DNA from: Modestobacter sp. VKM Ac-2985
GTDB lineage: Bacteria > Actinomycetota > Actinomycetes > Mycobacteriales > Geodermatophilaceae
Length of the DNA: 64,000 nucleotides
NCBI RefSeq assembly: GCF_026967925.1
Contig: NZ_JAPVBI010000001.1
Coordinates: 1,083,613-1,147,612, forward strand
Reading direction: 5' to 3'
The notes beneath the pieces are model-generated. The model made no database searches, was not told the origin of the DNA, and worked only from the letters and a program-made list of their open reading frames with translations. Positions 33,293 to 41,324 of the stretch are shown piece by piece. Positions within the stretch are counted from its first letter, which is position 1; every line of letters starts with the position of its first letter. A program made the position numbers and the translations under genes.

Positions 33293-34912
33293 ATGGGCTA
33301 CGTCGACGTCACCGGCATCCGGTTCACTCTGCCGGACGGGCGGGTGCTCCTGGACGACGTCTCCTTCCGGATCGGGGAGGGCGCCTGCGCCGCGCTGGTC
33401 GGGGAGAACGGCGCCGGCAAGACCACGATGCTCCGGATCATCAGCGGTGACCTGACGCCGGACGCCGGTTCGGTGGCCCTCATCGGCGGGCTGGGCGTCA
33501 TGCGCCAGTTCATCGGCTCGGTGCGCGACGACACCACCGTCCAGCGCTTCCTCGTCGGCCTGGCGCCGCCCGCCGTCCGGGACGCCTGGCACGCCGTCGA
33601 GGACGCCGAGCTGCGGATGATGGAGGCGGACGACGAACCCACCCAGATGGCCTACGCCACCGCGCTGGCCCACTGGGGCGACGTCGGCGGCTACGACGTC
33701 GAGGTCACCTGGGACACCGTCACGGTCGCCGCGCTCGGCGTGCCCTACGACAGCTGCAAGTACCGCGAGCTGAACACCCTCTCCGGCGGGGAGCAGAAGC
33801 GGCTGGCCCTGGAGTGCCTGCTCCGCGGACCCGACCAGGTGCTGCTGCTCGACGAGCCGGACAACTACCTCGACGTCCCCGGCAAGCGGTGGCTGGAGGA
33901 GCGGCTGATCGAGACCCGCAAGACGGTGCTGTTCGTCAGCCACGACCGGGAGCTGCTGGCCCGGGTCGCCGACCGGGTGGTCACCGTCGAGGGCGGGACG
34001 GCGTGGGTGCACGGCGGCAACTGGGGGAGCTACCCCGCCGCCCGGACCGCCCGGCACGAGCGGATGGCCGAGCTGCGCAAGCGCTGGGACGAGGAGCACG
34101 AGCGGCTCATCGACCTGGTCCGCACGCTGCAGCAGCAGGCCAAGAACTCCCCGGCCATGACCTCGACGTACCACGCGATGCAGACCCGGCTGGCCAAGTT
34201 CGAGGCGGCCGGGGCACCGCCGGAGCCACCGACGGAGCAGCACGTGGCGATGCGGCTGCGGGGTGGTCGTACCGGGGTGCGGGTGGTGATGGCCGAGCAG
34301 CTGGAGCTGTCCGGGCTGATGGGCGCCTTCGACCTGGAGGTCGAGTACGGCGACCGGGTCGCCGTCCTGGGGTCCAACGGGGCCGGCAAGTCGCACTTCC
34401 TGCGCCTGCTGGCCGGTCAGGACGTCGCGCACACCGGGAACTGGCGGCTCGGGGCGCGCGTCGTCCCCGGGTTCTTCGCCCAGACCCACGCCCACCCCGA
34501 GTGGCTGGACCGCACGCTGGTCGACCTGCTGTGGCACGGGGAGCCGGGGCGCCCGGGCGTCGACCGCGGCCGGGCGATGGCCGCGCTGCGCCGGTACGGG
34601 CTGGCCCCCTCCGGTGACCAGCTGTTCCGCTCGCTGTCCGGTGGTCAGCAGGCCCGGTTCCAGGTGCTGCTGCTGGAGCTCTCCGGCGCCACCCTGCTGC
34701 TGCTGGACGAGCCGACCGACAACCTCGACGTGCTGTCGGCGGAGTCGTTGGAGGAGGCGCTGGACGCCTTCGACGGCACGGTGGTCGCGGTGACCCACGA
34801 CCGCTGGTTCGCCCGCAGGTTCGACCGGTTCCTGCTGTTCGGCGCGGACGGGCGCGTGCGCGAGGTGCCCGAGCCGGTGTTCGACGAGGGCCGCGTCCAG
34901 CGCGCCCGCTGA
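33293..34912 (+). CDS. ABC-F family ATPase
   Basis: Two ABC cassettes in one chain and no membrane helices (539 aa). First: Walker A GENGAGKTT, signature LSGGEQKRLALE, Walker B QVLLLDEPDNYLDVP. Second: Walker A GSNGAGKSH, signature LSGGQQARFQ, Walker B TLLLLDEPTDNLDV. A charged linker (RHERMAELRKRWDEEHERL) joins them. ABC-F proteins bind the ribosomal E site and act as translation factors or antibiotic-resistance factors. ATG 33293 gives the family N-terminus MGYVDVTGI; ATGs at 33281 and 33284 are alternatives. A long palindrome follows. Confidence 0.9.
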   Translation: MGYVDVTGIRFTLPDGRVLLDDVSFRIGEGACAALVGENGAGKTTMLRIISGDLTPDAGSVALIGGLGVMRQFIGSVRDDTTVQRFLVGLAPPAVRDAWHAVEDAELRMMEADDEPTQMAYATALAHWGDVGGYDVEVTWDTVTVAALGVPYDSCKYRELNTLSGGEQKRLALECLLRGPDQVLLLDEPDNYLDVPGKRWLEERLIETRKTVLFVSHDRELLARVADRVVTVEGGTAWVHGGNWGSYPAARTARHERMAELRKRWDEEHERLIDLVRTLQQQAKNSPAMTSTYHAMQTRLAKFEAAGAPPEPPTEQHVAMRLRGGRTGVRVVMAEQLELSGLMGAFDLEVEYGDRVAVLGSNGAGKSHFLRLLAGQDVAHTGNWRLGARVVPGFFAQTHAHPEWLDRTLVDLLWHGEPGRPGVDRGRAMAALRRYGLAPSGDQLFRSLSGGQQARFQVLLLELSGATLLLLDEPTDNLDVLSAESLEEALDAFDGTVVAVTHDRWFARRFDRFLLFGADGRVREVPEPVFDEGRVQRAR

Positions 34913-34930
34913 ACGCCCTCGTCCCCTGAT

Positions 34931-35010
34931 GATCAGGTCACCTGGTCCCGTGGGTACCTACCTGGTGGTGTGCCGACCGGTAGGTGCCCCTACGACCAGG
35001 TGACCTGATC
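34931..35010. repeat. 80-bp palindrome between convergent genes
   Basis: Outer arms 34931–34947 (GATCAGGTCACCTGGTC) and 34994–35010 are a perfect 17-bp match. An 8+8-nt internal loop follows, then a perfect 7-bp inner stem (ACCTACC/GGTAGGT) and a 16-nt loop (34963–34978). It fills most of the 119-bp gap between the ABC-F and aldo/keto reductase genes and may serve as terminator for both. Confidence 0.85.
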
Positions 35011-35031
35011 GTGGGGCGGGGGCGCCGCGGG

Positions 35032-35922
35032 TCAGAGGTCGGGGTCGAGGGTGCCGTCACCGCCGATCCGGTCCAGCTCGGTCAGCTCCTCGGGGCCGAG
35101 CACCCGGGCCGCCGCCTCCAGGTTCTGCTCCAGGTGGGCGACCGAGGAGGTGCCCGGGATGAGCAGCAGGTTGGGGGAGCGGGCCAGCAGCCAGGTCAGC
35201 GCCACCTGCATGGGCGTGGTCTCCAGCCGGCGGGCCACCGTCTCCAGCGCCGCCGACTGCAGTGGCGAGAAGCCGCCGAGCGGGAAGAACGGGACGTAGG
35301 CGACGCCGTCCCGGGCCAAGGCGTCGACCAGCGGGTCGTCGGCCCGGTGGACCAGGTTGTAGTGGTTCTGCACGCAGACCACCGGGGCGATGCCGCGGGC
35401 CTCGGCGACCATCTGCGGCGTCACGTTGCTGACCCCGATGTGCCGGACCAGCCCCTCCTGCTGGAGGCCGGCGAGGGCCTCCATCGGCTCGGCCAGTGAG
35501 CGCTGCACCGGCTCGGCGAACCCGGGCATCCGCAGGTTCACCACGTCCAGCACGTCGAGCCCCAGGTGGTCGAGGTTGTCGCGCACCGCCTGCCGCAGCT
35601 CGTCGGCGCCCAGCGCCTCGGGCCAGTCGCCCTCCGGCGTCCGGCGGGCACCGACCTTGGTGACGATGGTGAGCTGTTCCGGGTAGGGGTGCAGCGCCTC
35701 GCGGATGATCTCGTTGGTCACGTGCGGGCCGTAGTAGTCGCTGGTGTCGATGTGGTCGACGCCCAGTTCCACCGCGCGGCGCAGCACCGCCACGGCGCCG
35801 TCCCGGTCGGCCGGCGGACCCATCACGTGCGGGCCGGCGAGCTGCATGGCGCCGTAGCCGATGCGGTGCACCGTGCGGTCACCGAGGGCGAACTGACCGG
35901 ACTTCTCGGCTGTCGTCGTCAT
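35032..35922 (-). CDS. Aldo/keto reductase
   Basis: 296-residue (beta/alpha)8 reductase of the YdbC-like group. Motifs: RIGYGAMQLAGPHVMG, GVDHIDTSDYYGPHVTNE (catalytic Asp and Tyr), LTIVTKVGARR (Lys), and CVQNHYNLVHRADDPL. It differs from the reductase at 28638 in all main motifs, so the two are not recent duplicates. Substrate unknown. It is the only gene between the palindrome at 34931 and an MFS gene transcribed in the same direction. Confidence 0.88.
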   Translation of the reverse strand: MTTTAEKSGQFALGDRTVHRIGYGAMQLAGPHVMGPPADRDGAVAVLRRAVELGVDHIDTSDYYGPHVTNEIIREALHPYPEQLTIVTKVGARRTPEGDWPEALGADELRQAVRDNLDHLGLDVLDVVNLRMPGFAEPVQRSLAEPMEALAGLQQEGLVRHIGVSNVTPQMVAEARGIAPVVCVQNHYNLVHRADDPLVDALARDGVAYVPFFPLGGFSPLQSAALETVARRLETTPMQVALTWLLARSPNLLLIPGTSSVAHLEQNLEAAARVLGPEELTELDRIGGDGTLDPDL

Positions 35923-35960
35923 GGGCGGTGCCTACCCGCGGGCGTCGGGCGTGCACACCG

Positions 35961-37178
35961 TCAGGCGGCGCGGAGCGGGACGGGGTCCTCCATCGGGGTC
36001 GCGACCGTCGCTCCGGCGGCGGCGTCGCGGGCCGTCTCGGCCCGCTGGCTGCGCAGCGCGATCACCGACAGGCCCGCGCCCAGCAGCGCCAGCACCGCCC
36101 CGACCCACATCGGCGCGCGGTAGCCCCAGCCGGCGGTGAGGGTGGCCGCGCCCAGGGCTGCGCCGAGGGCGTTGGCCGCGTTGAACGCGCCCTGGTTGGC
36201 TGCCGACACCATGCTGCCGCCCTGGACCCGGGCCGCCTCGATCGCCCGGTTCTGCACCACCGGCCCGCCGGAGAAGGTGATCGCGCCGAAGAGCACGAGC
36301 AGGACGACGGCGGCGACCTGGTTCACCACCACGACGGTGAACACGGCGAGGAGCGCGGCGGTGACCAGCAGGCCGACGGTGACGAAGGCGAAGCCGTACC
36401 GGTCGCCCAGCCGGCCGCCGAGCAGGGTGCCCACGGTGGTGCCCACCCCGAACAGCGCGAGCACGACGGTGACCCGGCTCTCGGGCATCCCGGCGAGGTC
36501 GGTGAGGATCGGGCTCACGTAGCTGTAGACCGAGAACAACGCGGCGAAGCCGATGGTGGTCACACCCAGGGTGAGCCAGACCTGACGCCGACGGAAGGCG
36601 CCCAGCTCCTGCCGGAGGTCGGTGGGCGCGGCGGCCACCCGTGGCATCCACGCAAGCAGCCCGGCGATGGTGAGCAACCCGATCGCCGCAGTACCGCCGA
36701 ACACCAGCCGCCAGCTGAGCTGCTGGGCGACGAACGTGCCGATGGGGACGCCGATGACGTTGGCCAGGGTCAGCCCGACGAACATCAGCGAGATCGCCTG
36801 GGTGCCCTTCTCCTTGGCCACCAGCCCCCGGGCTGCGACGGCCCCCACGCCGAAGAACGAGCCGTGCGCCAGCGCGGTGACCACCCGGGCCGCCATCAGC
36901 GTCTCGTAGGTCGGGGCGACCGCGGAGAGGGTGTTGCCGACGGTGAAGACCACCATCAGGCCGATGAGCGTCTGCCGCGGGGTGAACCGCACGCCCAGCG
37001 CGGTCAGCGTCGGTGCCCCGATGACGACCCCGAGGGCGTAGGCGCTGATCAGGATCCCGACCGCGGCGACCGAGACGGAGAAGTCCTCGGCCACCTGGGG
37101 GAGCATGCCCATGATCACGAACTCGGAGGTGCCGATGCCGAAGGCACCGATGGACAGGGCGAGCAGCGCGCGGGGCAC
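35961..37178 (-). CDS. MFS transporter, DHA1 family (AraJ/YdhP-like)
   Basis: Twelve-helix efflux-type transporter of 405 aa. It shows SIGAFGIGTSEFVIMGMLPQVA at the start (typical of the AraJ/YdhP group), GAPTLTALG, a motif-C-like GVPIGTFVAQQLSW and GRLGDRYG in the second half. Substrates in this group range from arabinose to purine ribosides and drugs. GTG 37178 follows AGGAG with a 7-nt spacer; upstream codons are not membrane-like and are rejected. Confidence 0.88.
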   Translation of the reverse strand: MPRALLALSIGAFGIGTSEFVIMGMLPQVAEDFSVSVAAVGILISAYALGVVIGAPTLTALGVRFTPRQTLIGLMVVFTVGNTLSAVAPTYETLMAARVVTALAHGSFFGVGAVAARGLVAKEKGTQAISLMFVGLTLANVIGVPIGTFVAQQLSWRLVFGGTAAIGLLTIAGLLAWMPRVAAAPTDLRQELGAFRRRQVWLTLGVTTIGFAALFSVYSYVSPILTDLAGMPESRVTVVLALFGVGTTVGTLLGGRLGDRYGFAFVTVGLLVTAALLAVFTVVVVNQVAAVVLLVLFGAITFSGGPVVQNRAIEAARVQGGSMVSAANQGAFNAANALGAALGAATLTAGWGYRAPMWVGAVLALLGAGLSVIALRSQRAETARDAAAGATVATPMEDPVPLRAA

Positions 37179-37298
37179 GGCGGGGCTCCTCAGGGGCGGT
37201 GCGGGGACGGCGGGGACGGCGCCCCGGTCCAGCCAAGAGCAGTGGCACCGGTTGCGCTGCCCCGGACGCACATGAGGCTGGTCACGTCGCCACGCGCG

Positions 37299-37341
37299 CC
37301 ACGGGCCGCGCCGGGACACCAGTCCCGTGCGCGGCCCGTGG
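37299..37341 (-). terminator. Long hairpin after the alcohol dehydrogenase gene
   Basis: CCACGGGCCGCG (37299–37310) pairs with CGCGGCCCGTGG (37330–37341), and CGGGAC/GTCCCG continue the stem inside, leaving a 4-nt loop. It begins 10 bp past the stop of the minus-strand dehydrogenase gene and has no T tract. Confidence 0.7.
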
Positions 37342-37350
37342 ACGTGCAGG

Positions 37351-38532
37351 TCAGGGCTGCAGCAGCACCTTCACCGCGCCGTCCTGCTTCTGCCGGAAGG
37401 TCTCGTACGCCTGGGGCGCCTGCTCCAGCGGCACGCGGTGCGTGGCGAAGGAGTCGACGCCGAGCGGGTCGGCGTCGGTGAGCAGCGGCAGGATGTCGGG
37501 CACCCAGCGCCACACGTTGGCCTGGCCCATCCGCAGTTCGATCTGCTTGTCGAACATCCGCATCAGCGGCATCGGGTCGGTCGCCCCGCCGTAGACGCCC
37601 GACAGCGAGATGGTGCCGCCGCGGCGCACGGCCTCGATCGCGGTGTTCAGCGCGGCCATCCGGTCCGCGCCGGCCACCGTCATGACCTTCTCCATGATGG
37701 CGTCGGGCACCAGGGCGCTGGCCTTCTGGGCGAACTTCGCGCCGGGGGAGCCGTGCGCCTCCATGCCGACGGCGTCGATCACGGCGTCCGGGCCGCGGCC
37801 GTCGGTCTTGTCGCGCACCCAGGCGACGACGGCGGCCTGCTCGGTGGAGTCCAGGACGTCGACCCCGTTGGCGCGGGCCCGGGCCAGCCGCTCGGGCACG
37901 ACGTCCGCGGCGAGGACCTGGGAGGCACCGAGGTGCTTGGCGATCCGGGTGGCCATGTCACCGATCGGGCCGAGGCCGAGCACCAGCACCGACCCGCCGG
38001 GGACGACGCCGGCGTACTGCACGGCCTGCCAGGCGGTGGGCAGCACGTCGGAGAGGTAGACGAAGCGGTCGTCGGCCGGGCCCTCGGGCACCTTGATCGG
38101 CAGCGTGTTGCCGAAGGGCACCCGCAGGTACTCGGCCTGGCCGCCGGGCACCTGCCCGTAGAGCTTGGTGTAGCCGAACAGCGAGGCGCCGAAGCCCTGC
38201 TCGCGGTTCTGCGTCGTCTCGCACTGGCTCTGCAGGCCCTGGTCGCACATCCAGCAGGTGCCGCAGGAGATGTTGAAGGGGACGACGACCCGGTCGCCGG
38301 CCTTGAGCTCGGTGACGCCGGGCCCGACCTCGCGGACGATGCCCATCGGCTCGTGGCCCAGGACGTCACCGACGGTCATGAACGGGGCCATGACCTCGAT
38401 CAGGTGGAGGTCCGAGCCGCAGATCCCGCTGGAGGTGATCTGCACGATCACGTCGGTGGGGTCCTTGATCTCGGGGTCGGGGACGGTGTCGACCCGGACG
38501 TCGTCGCGGCCGTGCCAGGTGACTGCGCGCAT
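37351..38532 (-). CDS. Zinc-dependent alcohol dehydrogenase, glutathione-independent formaldehyde dehydrogenase-like
   Basis: MDR-family enzyme of 393 aa. Catalytic zinc ligands are in SSGICGSDLHLIE and LGHEPMG; the structural zinc site is CGTCWMCDQGLQSQC. NAD-binding motif GLGPIGDMA. Extra residues around NREQGFGASLFGYTKLYG and the long insert before the C-terminus resemble formaldehyde dehydrogenase/dismutase-type members. ATG 38532 has GAGGAG upstream at somewhat long spacing. It is divergent from the M23 peptidase gene across 294 bp that hold a CRP-like site and a 17-bp repeat pair. Confidence 0.88.
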   Translation of the reverse strand: MRAVTWHGRDDVRVDTVPDPEIKDPTDVIVQITSSGICGSDLHLIEVMAPFMTVGDVLGHEPMGIVREVGPGVTELKAGDRVVVPFNISCGTCWMCDQGLQSQCETTQNREQGFGASLFGYTKLYGQVPGGQAEYLRVPFGNTLPIKVPEGPADDRFVYLSDVLPTAWQAVQYAGVVPGGSVLVLGLGPIGDMATRIAKHLGASQVLAADVVPERLARARANGVDVLDSTEQAAVVAWVRDKTDGRGPDAVIDAVGMEAHGSPGAKFAQKASALVPDAIMEKVMTVAGADRMAALNTAIEAVRRGGTISLSGVYGGATDPMPLMRMFDKQIELRMGQANVWRWVPDILPLLTDADPLGVDSFATHRVPLEQAPQAYETFRQKQDGAVKVLLQP

Positions 38533-38619
38533 GGGAGGAACTCCTCGGATCGGGGTGCTCCGGGCGGCCGCGACGTCGGTCAGCAGGCCGTTCTCCGGGG
38601 CGTGACGTTCCTCGCTCCT

Positions 38620-38765
38620 ACCCATCACGGCGCGTTCGATTCCTCGGCAGCATGCAGTGATGACGTGACAGAGGGTGCTCATTTGGCACTAAGTGTTGTG
38701 ACCTCGATCACTTGACCGGTCGTGCGTACCCCTCGGCTCACATCTCGAACCCATCACGGCGTGTT
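38620..38765. repeat. Two copies of a 17-bp word in the ADH/M23 gap
   Basis: ACCCATCACGGCGYGTT occurs at 38620–38636 (C) and 38749–38765 (T), same orientation, 129 bp apart, one mismatch. One copy lies near each divergent gene. They look like paired operators of a shared regulator. The rest of the gap holds the CRP-like palindrome at 38697. Confidence 0.6.
38697..38712. promoter_or_regulatory. CRP/GlxR-like binding site
   Basis: TGTGA-N6-TCACT (38697–38712), one base off the cAMP-receptor consensus TGTGA-N6-TCACA. It lies 115 bp before the M23 peptidase start and 165 bp before the dehydrogenase start. In Mycobacterium and Corynebacterium, CRP/GlxR sites precede genes of wall-resuscitation factors. 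Confidence 0.6.
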
Positions 38766-38826
38766 TACATGGGCCCCGCTTTTGCACTGCCCCCACTCGA
38801 ATCGCCCCCGACGGAAAGACAGGTGC

Positions 38827-39711
38827 ATGGACCAGCGACACCCCGCCCGGCTGGACGACGAAGGGGCGGTGCGCCCGATCGGCACCGATGGCGGGTCCGT
38901 CGCCACCCCGCCGTCCGACCGCAGCGGGGTGCTGGCTCCCGTGCTGGCCGTCTGCCGAGCCGTCCGTCACCCGCGCCGCCTCGTCGCCGGTCGTCCGGCG
39001 CTGTTCGTGGCCGCCGCGGTCATCGGGGTGACCGGCCTGGGTCTCACCGCAGCGGGCGCGCCGTCCCCGGTCGCCCGGGCGGCGGGCGAGGAGCCGGTCA
39101 GCGTCGCCGAGGAGCTGGGCATGGTCGCCGACGAGCAGCCCGCGCTCACCGGTGCGGCGGCTGCCGCCCGGCTGCAGGAACTGGCCGCCACCCGCGCCCA
39201 GCGCGAGGACGCCGAGGCCGCCGCGGCCCAAGTGCAGGCCGAGGCGGACCGGGTCGCGTCCGAGGCTGCCGCGGCAGCGGCCGCGGCGGCCGCCGCGGCC
39301 GCCGAGGAGGCGGCTCGCCCCACGGCCGTGCTCCCGGTGCAGGGCCGCCTGACCAGCCAGTTCGGCTCCCGCTGGGGCACGCTGCACGCCGGCATCGACT
39401 TCGCCGCACCGCTGGGCACCCCGGAGTACGCGGTGATGGACGGCGTCGTGCTCCGGGCCGGCGCGGCCAGCGGCTTCGGGCTGGCGGTCTACATCCAGCA
39501 CGCCGACGGCGACGTCTCCGTCTACGGCCACATGCAGGAGATCCTGGTCCAGGAGGGGCAGACCGTGCGGGCGGGCGACACCATCGCCCTGCTGGGCAAC
39601 GAGGGGCAGTCGACCGGGCCGCACCTGCACTTCGAGGTGCACGACGGCGGCCTCGACGGCCCCCGGATCGACCCGCTCCCGTGGCTGCGCGAGCGCGGCG
39701 TCGCGATCTGA
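38827..39711 (+). CDS. M23-family (LytM) cell-wall peptidase
   Basis: 294 residues with a cytosolic N-terminus and one membrane helix (ALFVAAAVIGVTGLGLTAAGA, about 58–78). An Ala-rich coiled coil with a run of about 13 alanines (about 138–160) follows, then a LytM domain with HAGIDFAAPLG (HxxxD, ~188) and PHLHFEV (HxH, ~266), plus GRLTSQFGSRWG. All zinc ligands are present, so endopeptidase activity is likely. ATG 38827 follows ACAGG. The coiled coil may hold it to a partner of the division machine. Regulation by a CRP-type factor is suggested by the upstream site. Confidence 0.9.
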   Translation: MDQRHPARLDDEGAVRPIGTDGGSVATPPSDRSGVLAPVLAVCRAVRHPRRLVAGRPALFVAAAVIGVTGLGLTAAGAPSPVARAAGEEPVSVAEELGMVADEQPALTGAAAAARLQELAATRAQREDAEAAAAQVQAEADRVASEAAAAAAAAAAAAAEEAARPTAVLPVQGRLTSQFGSRWGTLHAGIDFAAPLGTPEYAVMDGVVLRAGAASGFGLAVYIQHADGDVSVYGHMQEILVQEGQTVRAGDTIALLGNEGQSTGPHLHFEVHDGGLDGPRIDPLPWLRERGVAI

Positions 39712-39774
39712 GGCGCGCCCCCTGATCCCGACCCGCGAGAAGGGGAGGGGCGGTGGCTCCTGGCGTTCTGACCC

Positions 39775-39796
39775 CACATGCGGCATCGTGCATGTG
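39775..39796 (+). promoter_or_regulatory. Inverted repeat before the CDF transporter
   Basis: CACATGC (39775–39781), 8-nt spacer, GCATGTG (39790–39796), ending 28 bp before the ATG. Position and symmetry suit a metal-responsive repressor site. It does not match a Zur or ArsR consensus I know. Confidence 0.4.
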
Positions 39797-39824
39797 AGGA
39801 AGCGGAACAGCTGAGGGGACGTCG

Positions 39825-40748
39825 ATGGGTCACGACCACGGTGCGGGGCACGGTGCCGGCACCACGGCGGCCGGGCACCGCGGACGGCTGGCGATCGTCC
39901 TGGCCCTCACCGCCTCGGTCTTCGTGTTCGAGCTCATCGGGGCGCTGATCTCCGGTTCACTGGCCCTGCTCGCCGACGCCGCGCACATGGCCACCGACGC
40001 GCTGGGCATCGGGATGGCCCTGGGCGCCGTCACCCTGGCCCAGCGCCCTGCCCGCGGCCGGCGGACCTTCGGCTGGCAGCGCATGGAGGTGCTCGCCGCG
40101 GTCGGCAACGGCCTGCTGCTGCTCGCGGTCGGTGGGTACGTGGTGGTGGAGGCGGTCCGCCGGATCGGGGACCCGCCCGACATCCACTCCGGCTGGATGC
40201 TGGGCGTCGCCCTCGTCGGCCTGGCGGTCAACATCGGGTCGCTGGCGCTGCTCCGGTCCGGCCAGCGTGAGTCGCTGAACACCCGCGGTGCGTACCTCGA
40301 GGTGCTCGGGGACGCGCTGGGCTCGGTCGCGGTGATCGTCGCCGCCGTCGTCATCCTCACCACCGGGTGGACCGGGGCCGACGTCGTCGCCTCGTTCGCC
40401 GTCGGGGCGCTCGTGCTGCCCCGTGCCTGGTCGCTGCTGCGGGAGGCGCTGGACGTGCTGCTGGAGGCTGCGCCCAAGGGGGTCGACCTCGAGCAGGTCC
40501 GCGACCACGTGCTCGGCGTCCCCGGTGTCCTGGACGTGCACGACCTGCACGCCTGGACGATCACCTCGGGACTGCCGGTGCTCTCCGCCCACGTGGTCGT
40601 CAGCGACGAGGCGCTGGCCGACGGGCACGGCGGCCGGGTGCTGGACGCGCTGTGTCACTGCCTGGGTGACCACTTCGACCTGGAGCACTGCACCTTCCAG
40701 CTCGAGTCACCCAGCCATCGCGGCCACGAGTCGCCCGTCCACGACTGA
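39825..40748 (+). CDS. Cation diffusion facilitator (zinc exporter, CzcD/ZitB-like)
   Basis: Six-helix CDF transporter of 307 aa with a His-rich N-terminus (MGHDHGAGHGAG). Helix 2 keeps ADAAHMATD (Asp51, His54, Asp58). In helix 5, where ZitB has HVLGD, this protein has EVLGD (Glu159, Asp163), so one metal ligand is changed from His to Glu. The C-terminal cytosolic domain (VHDLHAWTITSGLPVLSAHV) is complete and ends in a His-containing tail. Zinc is the likely substrate, but the altered site could change metal preference. A palindrome precedes the gene. Confidence 0.88.
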   Translation: MGHDHGAGHGAGTTAAGHRGRLAIVLALTASVFVFELIGALISGSLALLADAAHMATDALGIGMALGAVTLAQRPARGRRTFGWQRMEVLAAVGNGLLLLAVGGYVVVEAVRRIGDPPDIHSGWMLGVALVGLAVNIGSLALLRSGQRESLNTRGAYLEVLGDALGSVAVIVAAVVILTTGWTGADVVASFAVGALVLPRAWSLLREALDVLLEAAPKGVDLEQVRDHVLGVPGVLDVHDLHAWTITSGLPVLSAHVVVSDEALADGHGGRVLDALCHCLGDHFDLEHCTFQLESPSHRGHESPVHD

Positions 40749-40805
40749 CGGTGCCGCCTGACGGCGCCCGCCTCCGAGGTGGTGGGCGGCTGCGACGATG
40801 GCCAC

Positions 40806-41324
40806 GTGCCCGTCTCCGTGGTGTTCATCGCCGACACGCACGTCCCCAAGCGCGCCCGTGACCTGCCCGGTCCGCTCTGGGACCGGATCGAGGCGGCCGA
40901 CGTCGTGGTCCACGCCGGCGACTGGGTGGACGTGGCACTGCTCGACGAACTGACGCAGCGGTCGCGGCAGCTGGTCGGGGTCCACGGCAACAACGACCAC
41001 GGGGTCCTGCGGGAGCGGCTCCCGGAGGTCGCCCGGGTGGAGCTCGACGGCGTCCGGATCGCGGTGGTGCACGAGACCGGGGACGCCGCGGGCCGGGAGC
41101 AGCGGTGTGCGGCGCGGTTCCCGGACGTCGACGTCCTGGTGTTCGGGCACAGCCACATCCCCTGGGACACCACCGCGTCCACCGGGCTCCGGCTGCTCAA
41201 CCCCGGGTCGCCCACCGACCGGCGCCGCCAGCCGTTCGCCACCTACCTCACCGCCACCGCCGAGGCCGGGCAGCTGCGGGACGTCGCACTGCACCGGCTG
41301 CCCGTGCGCCCGCCGCGCCGGTGA
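40806..41324 (+). CDS. YfcE-family metallophosphoesterase
   Basis: A 172-residue calcineurin-like phosphoesterase with every metal motif: VFIADTHVP, VVVHAGDWVD, GVHGNNDHG and LVFGHSHIPW. Members of this family hydrolyse phosphodiesters; the substrate here is unknown. GTG 40806 has GACGAT six bases upstream and no ribosome site, so leaderless expression is likely. It overlaps the next gene by 4 nt (GTGA). Confidence 0.88.
   Translation: MPVSVVFIADTHVPKRARDLPGPLWDRIEAADVVVHAGDWVDVALLDELTQRSRQLVGVHGNNDHGVLRERLPEVARVELDGVRIAVVHETGDAAGREQRCAARFPDVDVLVFGHSHIPWDTTASTGLRLLNPGSPTDRRRQPFATYLTATAEAGQLRDVALHRLPVRPPRR

Noticed and set aside
38533-38826. c-di-AMP (ydaO) riboswitch before the M23 peptidase
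   Set aside because: Such riboswitches often precede wall hydrolases in actinobacteria, but I could not find the conserved ydaO core. A CRP-like site explains the region better.
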